Numbered from the stretch's first letter, positions 39,175 through 47,594 are shown. The stretch is DNA of 64,000 bases from Lysobacter antibioticus (GCF_000731095.1 NZ_JMTZ01000010.1:1-64000); one strand, 5' to 3'. Notes: generated from the letters alone by a model not told the origin. Numbers and translations: made by a program.

Positions 39175-39337
39175 TCGCCGGCCTGAACGGCTCGCTGGGC
39201 CGAGGCGAACGCTAAGGTCACGAGCGTCGCGTTTCCGGTGCGTTGCGCGATGCGCATCCGGCGAATTCTCCGCAGCCCGTCGCATTGCCCGGATTGCGCA
39301 ATTGCCGCCGCTGCGCCGCGCGTGATACCTAGTCGCG

Positions 39338-40156
39338 ATGAATTACGCATTGCCCCGCGGCGAACTGGATACGCTGTTCGCCGGCCCCCAATCGGTCACT
39401 TCCGAACAACGCCGCGAACTGGCCGAACTGATCGTCGAACGACTGCGCCAGGTCCATGGCGAACGCCTGCTGGCGGTCGCCATGTACGGCTCGACCGCGC
39501 GCGACGGCGACGGCCCGTACTCGGACATCGAACTGTGGGCGGTGCTCGACGACGACGCCCTCGGCGCCGACTACGACGAAACCCTGGAATGGGTGCACGG
39601 CCGCGGCAAGGCCGAGCTCAACCTGATGTCGCGCACCGCCATCGAGGCCTACGCGCGCGAAGTCGACGAAGGCTGGGCGCTCAGCCACGGCCAGTTCGTG
39701 CATGCGCGCGCGCTGTGGATCGCGCCCGACCACGGCGCCCTGGTCGAGACCTTGCGCTCGCTCGCCGCGCATCCGAACGATGAGGCGGTGGACGCGGCCT
39801 TGGCCGAAATCGTGGTCGGCGAGCTGTACGAACTGGTCGGCAAGCTGCGCAATCGCTATGCGCGCAAACCGCTGTCCCTGCTCGCCTGCGAGTTCGCCCA
39901 GCACCTGGCCTGCCTGATCGGCCTGGCCGAGCGGCACGTGTTCGCATCGAGCGGAACCATGTTCGACGAGGCCGCCGACCTGCCCGGGCCGGACGGCGCG
40001 GCGCAATTGTTCGGCCTGGTGGGCCAGGGCGATCTGCGCGACGAAGTGGTGCTGAGCATGGCCGTGGAGCGAGTCTGGACCGGCCTGGAGGAATGGGCGC
40101 ACGCCGCTTCCTTGAACGACGCGCTGGAACTGCGCTGCGCCGCGTCGGAGCGCTGA
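39338..40156 (+). CDS. Kanamycin nucleotidyltransferase-like (ANT(4')-type) protein
   Basis: A protein of 272 aa. It aligns along its whole length with the aminoglycoside O-nucleotidyltransferase ANT(4') group, which adenylylates the 4' hydroxyl of kanamycin-type drugs. The nucleotidyltransferase core is MYGSTARDGDGPYSDIELW (GST at 51-53, Asp63 and Glu65 as metal ligands), then KAELNLM, SHGQFVHARALWI and ELYELVGKLRNRYA (about 162-176), where the family has its catalytic base. Known resistance genes of this class are usually on plasmids, whereas this one has native codon usage, suggesting an old chromosomal homologue. Whether it confers resistance is unknown. Confidence 0.82.
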   Translation: MNYALPRGELDTLFAGPQSVTSEQRRELAELIVERLRQVHGERLLAVAMYGSTARDGDGPYSDIELWAVLDDDALGADYDETLEWVHGRGKAELNLMSRTAIEAYAREVDEGWALSHGQFVHARALWIAPDHGALVETLRSLAAHPNDEAVDAALAEIVVGELYELVGKLRNRYARKPLSLLACEFAQHLACLIGLAERHVFASSGTMFDEAADLPGPDGAAQLFGLVGQGDLRDEVVLSMAVERVWTGLEEWAHAASLNDALELRCAASER

Positions 40157-40318
40157 GCGGCGCCGATCCGGTACAGTCCGCATCGTCGATGGGACCGCTG
40201 CGGGGCGGCTTGGGCGTGCTCACATCGGCGCGACGCGCGCGTCGCGGCCTTGATCCCGCGCAGTGCCGTCGACCATGCCGATTCCGGCTTCGCGAATGAT
40301 CGACGAGGGCCTCACACC

Positions 40319-41317
40319 ATGGGCCGACTGCTGCACCCTTGGTTCGCCGAAGCGCGCCTCGTCGCCGCGCGCGGCGGCGCATGGCGACGCGGCCGGACCC
40401 TGTCGACGGCCGCCGCCGCGGCGATCGTCTTGCCGTTGCTGCTGCGTGGCTGGGGGGGCGATGCCGCGGCCCTGGCCGAGGCCCTGCCGCGCCTGATCGA
40501 ACGTTTGCCGCTGCCGTTCGGTCTGCTCGCCATCGCTACGGCGTATGCGGTCGCGCGCGGACGCTCGATCGCGCTCGATGAGTACCTGCGCCTGGGGTGG
40601 TGGGCGGCGGCGCCGATCGAGCCGTCGCGGGCCACGCGCAGCCTGGTCTTGCTGGCCGGCCTGGCGACGCTGGCGGCGATGGCATTCGCGGCGACCGTGC
40701 TCGCCGCTTGCGGTGGCGACCGCGCGAGCCTGCGCGCCGCCTACTGGGTCGTCGACGGCGGGCTCGCGCTCGGCGCCGTGCTGGGCCTGTTCGCGGCCCT
40801 GCGCCATCGCCGCCATCCGGCGCAGCGTTTGCGCGAAGGCGCGCGCCTGCCGGTGTTCGGCCTGGCCTGGCTCGACGATGCGCGACTGCCGCACCTCAGC
40901 GACTGGCAACGGCGCGAAGGCGTGTTGCGTTGGCGCCGTGGCGGTCACGCCTGGATGATCGGCGCGGTGCTGTTCGGCCTGCCGAGTTCGACCGGTGCGA
41001 GCAGCGGCATCGGCGTGTTGCTGATCGCCATCGCGCTGGCCTGGTTCAGTCTGATCCTGCAAGCCTGCGTCGCCGCGACGCTCGATGCCGACGCCTTGCT
41101 GGCGAGCACGCCGCGCGCGCCGCATCGACTGGCGCAGGCGGCCTGGCGGTATCCGGCCTTCGCCTTGCTCTGCGCCCTGGCATTCGCGAGCGTCGGTGCC
41201 GCGCTGTTGGCGCTGACCTGGCGTGCTGCGCCGGTATTGCTCGCGATTGTGCTCATCCTTTCATCGCCGGCGCTGCTTGCGCTGCGTCCCCTCCTTCACC
41301 GGCCTTTGTCGCGATGA
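40319..41317 (+). CDS. ABC-type exporter membrane protein
   Basis: A protein of 332 aa with about seven hydrophobic segments: residues 33-47, 66-85, 104-132, 142-160, 228-262, 290-312 and 313-328. It has no other motif. It overlaps the ATP-binding protein gene in an ATGA arrangement, so the two very likely form one ABC transporter. Substrate unknown. The start at 40319 precedes the first charged N-terminal stretch; no signal peptide is needed. Confidence 0.78.
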   Translation: MGRLLHPWFAEARLVAARGGAWRRGRTLSTAAAAAIVLPLLLRGWGGDAAALAEALPRLIERLPLPFGLLAIATAYAVARGRSIALDEYLRLGWWAAAPIEPSRATRSLVLLAGLATLAAMAFAATVLAACGGDRASLRAAYWVVDGGLALGAVLGLFAALRHRRHPAQRLREGARLPVFGLAWLDDARLPHLSDWQRREGVLRWRRGGHAWMIGAVLFGLPSSTGASSGIGVLLIAIALAWFSLILQACVAATLDADALLASTPRAPHRLAQAAWRYPAFALLCALAFASVGAALLALTWRAAPVLLAIVLILSSPALLALRPLLHRPLSR

Positions 41318-42063
41318 CCGTCCTGCTCGAACTCGAAGGCCTGCAGCACCGCTATGACGAGCACGCGGTGCTGCACGGCATCGATCTGCGCTTGCAGGCT
41401 GGCGAATTCGCCGCGCTGATCGGTCCGAACGGTTCCGGCAAGACCACCCTGCTGCATTGCCTGGCCGGGCTGCAGCGGGCGAGCGCGGGGCGCGTGTTGA
41501 TCGGCGGCCACGACCTCGCCCGCGCACCGCTGCAGGCGCGGCGCCTGCTCGGCTTCGCAGTCGACCCGGCGCGTCTGCCGCCGTTGTTGACCGGTCGCGA
41601 ATGCCTGCGTCTGTTCGCCGGTACGCGCGAGCTCAGCGAAATTCCCGCGCCGACGCTGGCCCTCGCCGAGATCCTGGCGCTGGCGCCGATGCTGGATCGC
41701 CGCATCGGCCAGTACTCGCTCGGCACCCGCCAGAAACTGGCGATCGCGCTGGGTCTGCTCGGTGAGCCGCCCTTGCTGGTGCTCGACGAACCGCTCAACG
41801 GCCTCGACCCGCTCAGCGCCTACGCACTCAAGCGCCATCTGCAGCAGCTAGCTCACGATCGCGGCACCGCCGTGTTGCTGGCGACCCATTCGCTCGACGT
41901 CGCCGAGCGCTTCATCAGCCGCGCGCTGTTGCTGATGGACGGCCGTTTGCGTCGCGATTGGCCGGCCGGCGAGCTCGATGCGATCCGCGCCGACCCGCAG
42001 CGGTCGCTGGAGCAGTCGATGGTCGAGGCCTTGGCGGACGATCGGCCGGCGGATGCGGAGTAG
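41314..42063 (+). CDS. ABC transporter ATP-binding protein
   Basis: A protein of 249 aa. Walker A GPNGSGKTT is at residues 37-45, the signature is the divergent YSLGTRQKL (about 130-138), Walker B is LLVLDEP and the H-loop is ATHSLD. The start ATG overlaps the stop of the membrane partner. The C-terminal ADDRPADAE is acidic. A single-domain ATPase with one membrane protein implies a small exporter; the substrate cannot be told. Confidence 0.9.
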   Translation: MTVLLELEGLQHRYDEHAVLHGIDLRLQAGEFAALIGPNGSGKTTLLHCLAGLQRASAGRVLIGGHDLARAPLQARRLLGFAVDPARLPPLLTGRECLRLFAGTRELSEIPAPTLALAEILALAPMLDRRIGQYSLGTRQKLAIALGLLGEPPLLVLDEPLNGLDPLSAYALKRHLQQLAHDRGTAVLLATHSLDVAERFISRALLLMDGRLRRDWPAGELDAIRADPQRSLEQSMVEALADDRPADAE

Positions 42064-42080
42064 TTTGGGGCAGCGGCGCG

Positions 42081-42205
42081 ACGTCATCGTCTTACGGCCG
42101 GTGGCGTCGTCGATGCCATTGCGCGGTCGCGGCTCACGCCGGTCCTATCCAAGAGCGACGCCGCTTCAAGGGTAGGAGCGGCGCGAGCCGCGACCGCGAT
42201 ACCGC
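42081..42205. repeat. Long interspersed hairpin repeat, copy A
   Basis: Inverted arms GCGCGGTCGCGGCTC and GAGCCGCGACCGCG, with TCCTATCC and GGTAGGAGCG inside them, around the loop AAGAGCGACGCCGCTTCAA. A second copy about 245 bp downstream (42326-42467) shares nearly all of it, and a variant is at 101-230. This is a REP/MITE-like element with no coding capacity. Confidence 0.75.
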
Positions 42206-42251
42206 AACCGCCCGCGCAACCTGCCCGGCCCCGCAATGAACCCGCCAGCCG

Positions 42252-42286
42252 AGTCCCCCTTCGGAAAAGGGGGGCAAGGGGGGATT
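42252..42286. repeat. AATCCCCCCT(T/A)xCCCCC dispersed hairpin, copy B
   Basis: On the reverse strand it reads AATCCCCCCTTGCCCCCCTT followed by TTCCGAAGGGGG. Arms CCCCCT and AGGGGG can pair. Two more copies lie at 49789-49820 and 49936-49969. Confidence 0.7.
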
Positions 42287-42325
42287 GGCGACAGCGCCGC
42301 AGTTCTTATGTCACCGCCGAGCCCA

Positions 42326-42467
42326 ACGTCATCGTCCTACGGCCGCTCGCGTCGTCGACACCATTGCGCGGTCGCGGCTTGCGCCGCTCCTACCCAAGAG
42401 CGACGCCGCTTCAAGGGTAGGCCCACGGGGATTTCCTTCGGTCGCAAGCCGCGACCGCGATCCCGCA
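42326..42467. repeat. Long interspersed hairpin repeat, copy B
   Basis: Starts ACGTCATCGTCCTACGGCCG, then GCGCGGTCGCGGCTTGCGCC, then the loop AAGAGCGACGCCGCTTCAAG, and returns through GTAGGCCCACGGGGATTTCC to the AGCCGCGACCGCGA arm. Same family as copy A, but the right arm contains an extra GGGGATTTCCTTCGG block that also occurs, inverted, near 195-210. Confidence 0.75.
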
Positions 42468-42528
42468 AACATCGGCGCTACCGATGAGCCCCGGTTTGGA
42501 TGCGCCACCCGACTGCTACCATGCCCCC

Positions 42529-42735
42529 GTTGCAGAAGAGTGGCGCCGGCCGAAGGCCGCTGCCCGCCGAAGGCGCAGGCTCCCATAATCGTTCAGGCTC
42601 GGCCCTTCATCGGCCGGAACACTGCAACGAACACGCCGATCTGGAGAGAGGCCGCGACGCGGCCCACCGAAGGGGCAAGCGGCCGCTGTCGCGACAGCGC
42701 GCCGCCCAAACTCTCAGGTAAAAGGACAGCGGGAG
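42529..42735 (+). ncRNA. Tandem glycine riboswitch (two aptamers)
   Basis: Aptamer 1 is closed by GTTGCAG (42529-42535) with CTGCAAC (42622-42628) and contains GCCCGCCGAAGGCGCAGG and TTCAGGCTC. A 12-nt linker follows. Aptamer 2 begins at 42641 with CTGGAGAGAGGCC and contains CACCGAAGGGGCAAG and AAACTCTCAGGTAAAAGGAC, the hallmark glycine-aptamer core. The tandem arrangement is the classical cooperative form. It lies in the leader of the UPF0126/TRIC gene at 42898; in other bacteria, glycine riboswitches also precede this transporter family. The second core is near textbook, so confidence is high. Confidence 0.93.
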
Positions 42736-42766
42736 CGGCACCGCGGCCTTCGGGCCACGGAGACAG

Positions 42767-42803
42767 GCAAGCGCATGCGGCTCACGGCCGCGCCTGCGCT
42801 TGC
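42767..42803 (+). promoter_or_regulatory. Candidate expression-platform hairpin of the glycine riboswitch
   Basis: Perfect 9-bp arms GCAAGCGCA and TGCGCTTGC enclose a GC-rich loop with its own pairing potential, between the aptamers and the gene start. It is positioned to act as an intrinsic switch element, but no T-run follows, so control of translation or a Rho-related mechanism is also possible. Confidence 0.5.
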
Positions 42804-42897
42804 CGTGCTGTCCGGCCGCTCGTCCTCATCGCAGCGGCGCGTCCGCGTCTTCGTGCCCGGCCGCGGTTCATTCGTGCCCGCCCGACGGAGAACCGCC

Positions 42898-43503
42898 GTG
42901 TTGCTGCAACTGATCTATCTCATCGCCATCAGCGCCGAAGCCATGACCGGCGCGCTCGCCGCCGGCAAGCGGCGCATGGACCTGTTCGGCGTCGTCATCA
43001 TCGCCAGCGTCACCGCGCTCGGTGGCGGCTCGCTGCGCGACATCGTGCTCGGCCACTACCCGCTCGGTTGGGTGCGGCATCCCGAGTACCTGGGCTACAC
43101 CATCGGCGCGGCGATCGCCGCGACCTTCCTGGCCAAGAGACTGCACCGCTTGCGCCGCGCCTTCCTCTGGCTGGATGCGCTCGGCCTGATCGCCTTCACC
43201 CTGATCGGCTGTTCGGTCGCGCGCGAAGGCGGGCACGCCCCGGTCATCGTCGTCATCGCCGGCATGTTGACCGGCGCGTTCGGCGGCGTGTTGCGCGACG
43301 TGCTGTGCAACGAGATCCCGCTGGTGTTCCAGCGCGAGTTGTACGCGGTGATTTCGCTGCTGACCGGCGTGGCCTATCTGGCGATGCTGCGCTTCGGCGT
43401 CGCCGAGAACCTGGCCGTGCTGCTCTGTCTCGGCGGCGGTTTCTCCTTCCGCCTGTTGGCGATCCGCTACGAGTGGGAGATGCCGAAGTTCGTTTATCAG
43501 TGA
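42898..43503 (+). CDS. UPF0126/TRIC-type membrane protein, probable glycine transporter
   Basis: A protein of 201 aa started at a GTG with GACGGAG at seven bases. It has about seven membrane segments and two repeats of the UPF0126 domain (EAMTGALAAGKRRMDLFGVV ... GGGSLRDIVLGHYPLGWV and the second GMLTGAFGGVLRDVLCNEIPL). Members of this family (YicG/YadS, trimeric intracellular cation channel-like) are linked to glycine transport in several bacteria. The tandem glycine riboswitch directly upstream supports that role here. An ATG 123 bases upstream falls in the riboswitch platform and is rejected. Confidence 0.88.
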   Translation: MLLQLIYLIAISAEAMTGALAAGKRRMDLFGVVIIASVTALGGGSLRDIVLGHYPLGWVRHPEYLGYTIGAAIAATFLAKRLHRLRRAFLWLDALGLIAFTLIGCSVAREGGHAPVIVVIAGMLTGAFGGVLRDVLCNEIPLVFQRELYAVISLLTGVAYLAMLRFGVAENLAVLLCLGGGFSFRLLAIRYEWEMPKFVYQ

Positions 43504-43534
43504 GCGTCGGCGCAGCCTGCGCTGCAGAGCGCGC

Positions 43535-44128
43535 TCAAGCGTCTTCGGACAGCGCCTGCGCGACGCGTTCGCGGATGGCCGGCACCAGCTCGCGTTCGAA
43601 CCAGGGGTTGCGCTTGAGCCAGAGATTGTTGCGCGGGCTCGGATGCGGCAGCGCCACCGTATGCGGCCAGCGCTCGCGCCAGGACGCGACCGCGGCGGTC
43701 AGCGTGCCGCCGGCGCCGGGCAGGTGATAGGCCTGCGCGTACTGGCCGATGACCAGGGTCAGGCGCAGCCGCTGGAACTGCGCCAGCAGACGCCGGCGCC
43801 AGGCCGGCGCGCACTCGGGGCGCGGCGGCAGGTCGCCGGACTTCGCGGTGCCGGGATAGCAGAAGCCCATCGGCAGGATCGCCACCTGGTCAGCGTCGTA
43901 GAAGCGTTCGCGATCCAGGCCGAGCCAGGCGCGCAGGCGTTCGCCGCTGGCATCGTCGAAGGGCAGGCCGCTCGCGTGCACCTTGCGGCCGGGCGCCTGT
44001 CCGGCGATCAGGATGCGCGACTGCGCGCTCATCTGCAGCACCGGCCGCGGGCCATCGGGCAGATGCGCGGCGCACAGCCTGCACGCGCGAACGTCGGCGA
44101 GCAGGGCGGCAAGGGATTCCATCGGCAT
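43535..44128 (-). CDS. Uracil-DNA glycosylase family protein
   Basis: A protein of 197 aa. It carries the superfamily signatures CRLCAAHLPDGPRPV near the start, ILIAGQAPG (active-site loop), the segment from LPMGFCYPGTAKSGDLPPRP and the closing HPSPRNNLW. The residues CRLC, CYPG and PECAP may be iron-sulfur ligands, as in family 4 and 5 enzymes, but the pattern does not match these exactly. The role is presumably base-excision repair of uracil. It is convergent with the UPF0126 gene. Confidence 0.85.
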   Translation of the reverse strand: MPMESLAALLADVRACRLCAAHLPDGPRPVLQMSAQSRILIAGQAPGRKVHASGLPFDDASGERLRAWLGLDRERFYDADQVAILPMGFCYPGTAKSGDLPPRPECAPAWRRRLLAQFQRLRLTLVIGQYAQAYHLPGAGGTLTAAVASWRERWPHTVALPHPSPRNNLWLKRNPWFERELVPAIRERVAQALSEDA

Positions 44129-44244
44129 CGGTTCCGGCAAGGAGGCAGCGGCGGTCGGGTTTGCGCGTGCAAGCCGCGGCCGAGTGTTGGTCGCGGCGCG
44201 AAACCCTGTCAAGCCGCGAACCCGCAGCGCAGGGCGGCAGCGCA

Positions 44245-44279
44245 AAAGACGACGCCGGCGCTAGGCCGGCGTCGTCTTT
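44245..44279 (-). terminator. Rho-independent terminator after the MFS transporter gene
   Basis: A 15-bp perfect stem AAAGACGACGCCGGC / GCCGGCGTCGTCTTT with a 5-nt loop, read on the minus strand and ending TTTTGC. It lies 22 bp beyond the MFS stop codon at 44302. Confidence 0.88.
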
Positions 44280-44301
44280 GCAGCGCTAGTGGGCGGAGAG
44301 A

Positions 44302-45966
44302 TTATGCAGTGATGTCGCGGTCCTTGGTTTCCGGCAGGAACAAGGCGCCGATCACCACCGTCATGGCGGCGACGATGATCGGATACCACAGGCCGCTGTA
44401 GATGTTGCCGGTGGCGGCGACGATGGCGAACGCGGTGAACGGCAGGAAGCCGCCGAACCAGCCGTTGCCGATGTGGTACGGCAGCGACATCGAGGTGTAG
44501 CGGATGCGGGTCGGGAACAACTCGACCAGCCAGGCGGCGATCGGGCCGTAGACCATCGTCACCAGCAGCACCAGGAAGGTCAGCAGCGCGATCACCATCG
44601 GCTTGTTGATCTGCGCCGGGTCGGCCTTGGCCGGATAGCCCGCGGTCTGCAGCGCTTCGGTCAATTGCTTGCCGAAGGCTTCCGACTGCGTCTTGAAGGC
44701 GGCGCCGTCGAGCGATTCGCCTTCGAAGCTGCTCAGGCTGGCGCCGCCGATGCTGACCGTGGCGACGCTGCCGGCCGGGCCGGCCGCGTTGACGTAGGGA
44801 ATGCCCTTCTTGGCCAGCGCCGACTTGATGATGTCGCAGGACTGCTTGAAGGTCGCCTTGCCGACCGGGTCGAACTGGAACGCGCAACGATCCGGATCGG
44901 CGGTGACGGTGACCGGCGATGCCGCGACCGCGGCTTCCAGCGCCGGGTTGACGTTGTGGGTGAGCGCCTTGAACACCGGGAAGTAGGTGAACACCGCGAT
45001 CAGGCAGCCGGCCAGCACGATCTTCTTGCGGCCGATCTTGTCCGACAGCCAGCCGAAGAAGATGAAGCCGCCGGTGGCCAGGGCCAGGGCGATCGCGATG
45101 AAGATATCGGCCTGGTTCGGGTCCATGCCGAGGGTCTTGGTGAGGAAGAACAGCGAGTAGAACTGGCCGCCGTACCAGACCACGGCCTGGCCGGCGGTGG
45201 CGCCGAGCAGGGCGAACAGGGCGATCTTGCCGTTCTTGGAGAAGAAGCTCTCGGTGATCGGCGCCTTGGAGGTCTTGCCTTCGGCCTTCATCTGCTGGAA
45301 CAGCGGCGATTCGGCCAATTGCATGCGGATCCACACCGACACGCCGAGCAGGATCACCGAGAACCAGAACGGGATGCGCCAGCCCCAGGACTCGAAATCT
45401 TCCTTGCCGAGGTAATTGCGGCAGGCCCAGATCACCAGCAGCGACAGGAACAGACCGAGCGTCGCGGTGGTCTGGATGAAGCTGGTGTACAGGCCGCGCT
45501 TGCCGTTGGGCGCGTGCTCGGCGACGTAGGTCGCCGCGCCGCCGTACTCGCCGCCGAGCGCCAGGCCCTGCAACAGCCGCAAGGTAATCAGAATGACCGG
45601 CGCGGCGATGCCCAGGGTGGCGTAACTGGGCAGGATGCCGACCAGGAAGGTCGCCAGGCCCATGATCACGATGGTGACCAGGAAGGTGTACTTGCGTCCG
45701 ATCATGTCGCCGAGGCGGCCGAACACCAGCGCGCCGAACGGCCGCACCGCGAAACCAGCGGCGAAGGCGAGCAGGGCGAAGATGAACTGGCTGGTCTCGT
45801 TCAAACCGCCGAAGAACTGCTTGCCGATGATCACGGCGAGCGAACCGTAGAGGTAGAAGTCGTACCACTCGAACACGGTGCCGAGGCTGGAAGCGAAGAT
45901 GACCTTCTTGTGGTCCTTGGTCAGCGGCGCGGTGTGCGGCGCTGCGTTTGCGGTGATGCTGGACAT
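44302..45966 (-). CDS. MFS transporter, metabolite:H+ symporter (MHS) type, with a large periplasmic insert
   Basis: A protein of 554 aa. Twelve membrane segments of the sugar-porter/MHS group are visible, with signatures SSLGTVFEWYDFYLYGS, RPFGALVFGRLGDMIGRKYT and LQGLALGGEYGGAATYVAEH in the first half and SDKIGRKKIVLAG in the second. MHS members carry small organic acids or osmolytes with protons. Between TM9 and TM10 there are about 100 extra, polar residues with two cysteines (DRCAF and QSCDI), predicted to face the periplasm. It lies 82 bp downstream of the DcaP-like porin gene on the same strand. Confidence 0.9.
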   Translation of the reverse strand: MSSITANAAPHTAPLTKDHKKVIFASSLGTVFEWYDFYLYGSLAVIIGKQFFGGLNETSQFIFALLAFAAGFAVRPFGALVFGRLGDMIGRKYTFLVTIVIMGLATFLVGILPSYATLGIAAPVILITLRLLQGLALGGEYGGAATYVAEHAPNGKRGLYTSFIQTTATLGLFLSLLVIWACRNYLGKEDFESWGWRIPFWFSVILLGVSVWIRMQLAESPLFQQMKAEGKTSKAPITESFFSKNGKIALFALLGATAGQAVVWYGGQFYSLFFLTKTLGMDPNQADIFIAIALALATGGFIFFGWLSDKIGRKKIVLAGCLIAVFTYFPVFKALTHNVNPALEAAVAASPVTVTADPDRCAFQFDPVGKATFKQSCDIIKSALAKKGIPYVNAAGPAGSVATVSIGGASLSSFEGESLDGAAFKTQSEAFGKQLTEALQTAGYPAKADPAQINKPMVIALLTFLVLLVTMVYGPIAAWLVELFPTRIRYTSMSLPYHIGNGWFGGFLPFTAFAIVAATGNIYSGLWYPIIVAAMTVVIGALFLPETKDRDITA

Positions 45967-46048
45967 GTCTGTTCCCCCGAACAGTGGAGAGGAGCGGGCC
46001 GGGGCCCGCCGGGGTAATTCTTTCTATGTTGCTGTCGCGACTTTCCGA

Positions 46049-47461
46049 TCAGAAGCTGTACTTGACGTGGGTCTGCAGGCGGTTGATCTCGCCGCGGTCG
46101 CCGCTTTCGATCTCGCGCTGGCCCCAGATGTACTCGGCACCCAGGTCGAGTTTCGGGATCGGGGTATAGATCAGGTTGATGTGGGCCGATTGCGCCGACT
46201 TGGTGATGCCCAGGCCGGTCAATGCGGTCTTGTTGTCGTATTCGGCGCGCGAATAGAACAGGTTGCCGCGCAGCTTCGGGGTGAACGCGTGGCGCCAGCC
46301 GACGAAGCCCGAGACCAGGTCGATGTTCTCCAGGTCGCCGCTGGCGTCGAGCACGGCATCGTTGTTGAGCGCCAGGCCGACGTAGCGGCCGATGCCGCTG
46401 CCGGTGGTGATCATGTAGCGCAGGTCGTCCTTGGCGCCGAGGTTCCACTTGCCCGACAGGCTCAGGCCGTAGCCGGTGTTGCTGTCGTTGATGCGACCGG
46501 ACTGATACTTGAGCTGGCGGGCGAGCGCGCCGACGCTGAAGTGGCCCCAGTCGCCCTTGGCGGTGTAGCGCGCGGTCACGTCCGGCACCGCGCCGTCGTC
46601 GCCGGCGACCTGGGCCATGTTGCCGCGGAACGGCGTGTACACGGTTTCCGGGTTTTCGATCGAGAACGACCACGGGCCGCTGGTGTAGCGCAATTGCGCC
46701 TGGCGCACGAACACCGTGCCCTCGGTGGGGCCGAGGAAGTCGACCGTGTCCGGCAACGCCGCGGTGTCCTGGAAGTTCGACCAGGCCTGGCCGGCCATCC
46801 ACTTGTTCCAGGTCACGTAGGCCTGGCGCAGTGTCAGCGCGTAAGTGTTGGTGGCGACCTCGCTGCCGGTGAAGGCGGTGCTGCCGCCGCCGTAGAGGTC
46901 GAATTCCAGATAGCCCTTGAGCTTGTCGCCGCTTTCCAGGTCGGTGTCGGCGGCGAACCAGAAGCGCGAGAAGTTCGCGCCCATGTCGGTGTCGCTGCCG
47001 CCTTCGCGGGTGGCCGCGCCGCCGACCGGAATCGCCTTGGGCACGTAGAACAGGCGTCCGACCGAACCGTCGGCGATGTCGCCGTCGTTGGTCTGGGTGA
47101 CCGAGGCGTCGAGCTTGATGAAACCGCCGTAGCTGAAACGGGTGCCGGGGTTGCCGGCGGTCGAGATCGGCGTGCTCTGGATGCCGGGCTTGGCCGGCGT
47201 CGCCGCGACCGCGGCCGGCGCGGCGGCCTGTGCGGCCTTGACCTCGGTGACCTGGGTCTGCACCTGCTGCTGTTGTGAGACCAGTTGCTGGACCATGCGT
47301 TCGAGTTCGGCGACGCGCGTTTCTAGTTCTTTTTCCTTTGCCGTCTGCGCGAAAGCCAGGCCGGGCAGCGCCAGGGCGACCAGCAAGGCCGCGGCCAGGG
47401 GCCGCCGTCGCATCGCCGCGCGCCGCGGTGCCGTGCGTGTGAGCACACTAGTGAACGTCAT
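46049..47461 (-). CDS. DcaP-like outer-membrane porin
   Basis: A protein of 470 aa. It has a signal peptide with two basic patches (TFTSVLTRTAPRRAAMRRRP then AAALLVALALPGLAFAQ), a short coiled coil rich in Gln (about residues 40-75: LETRVAELERMVQQLVSQQQ) and a 16-stranded barrel ending in F. DcaP-type porins are trimers that admit negatively charged small molecules, such as dicarboxylates. The AGGGAATC ribosome-binding site supports the ATG at 47461. It is upstream of the MFS gene (82 bp) and divergent from acs, which suggests a shared carboxylate uptake and use route. Confidence 0.88.
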   Translation of the reverse strand: MTFTSVLTRTAPRRAAMRRRPLAAALLVALALPGLAFAQTAKEKELETRVAELERMVQQLVSQQQQVQTQVTEVKAAQAAAPAAVAATPAKPGIQSTPISTAGNPGTRFSYGGFIKLDASVTQTNDGDIADGSVGRLFYVPKAIPVGGAATREGGSDTDMGANFSRFWFAADTDLESGDKLKGYLEFDLYGGGSTAFTGSEVATNTYALTLRQAYVTWNKWMAGQAWSNFQDTAALPDTVDFLGPTEGTVFVRQAQLRYTSGPWSFSIENPETVYTPFRGNMAQVAGDDGAVPDVTARYTAKGDWGHFSVGALARQLKYQSGRINDSNTGYGLSLSGKWNLGAKDDLRYMITTGSGIGRYVGLALNNDAVLDASGDLENIDLVSGFVGWRHAFTPKLRGNLFYSRAEYDNKTALTGLGITKSAQSAHINLIYTPIPKLDLGAEYIWGQREIESGDRGEINRLQTHVKYSF

Positions 47462-47542
47462 GATTCCCTCCCGAGGAACGCCGCGCGGTACGTGCGGCTG
47501 CGGCCAGCCTGCGCGCGGCCGAGACGGCTTCACCATTCGCCA

Positions 47543-47594
47543 TTGGTCGTAACGGCGCGATTCAGTTCTCCATTTACGGCCAAGTTACGACCAA
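47543..47594. promoter_or_regulatory. Perfect 11-bp inverted repeat TTGGTCGTAAC...GTTACGACCAA in the porin-acs gap
   Basis: Arms TTGGTCGTAAC (47543-47553) and GTTACGACCAA (47584-47594) are 30 nt apart in the divergent promoter region between the porin and acs genes. Each arm could be a half-site for a dimer bound at two places, about four helical turns from centre to centre. A low-GC stretch with TTCAGTTC sits between them. It is a candidate operator for coordinated control of porin-MFS and acs. Confidence 0.5.
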
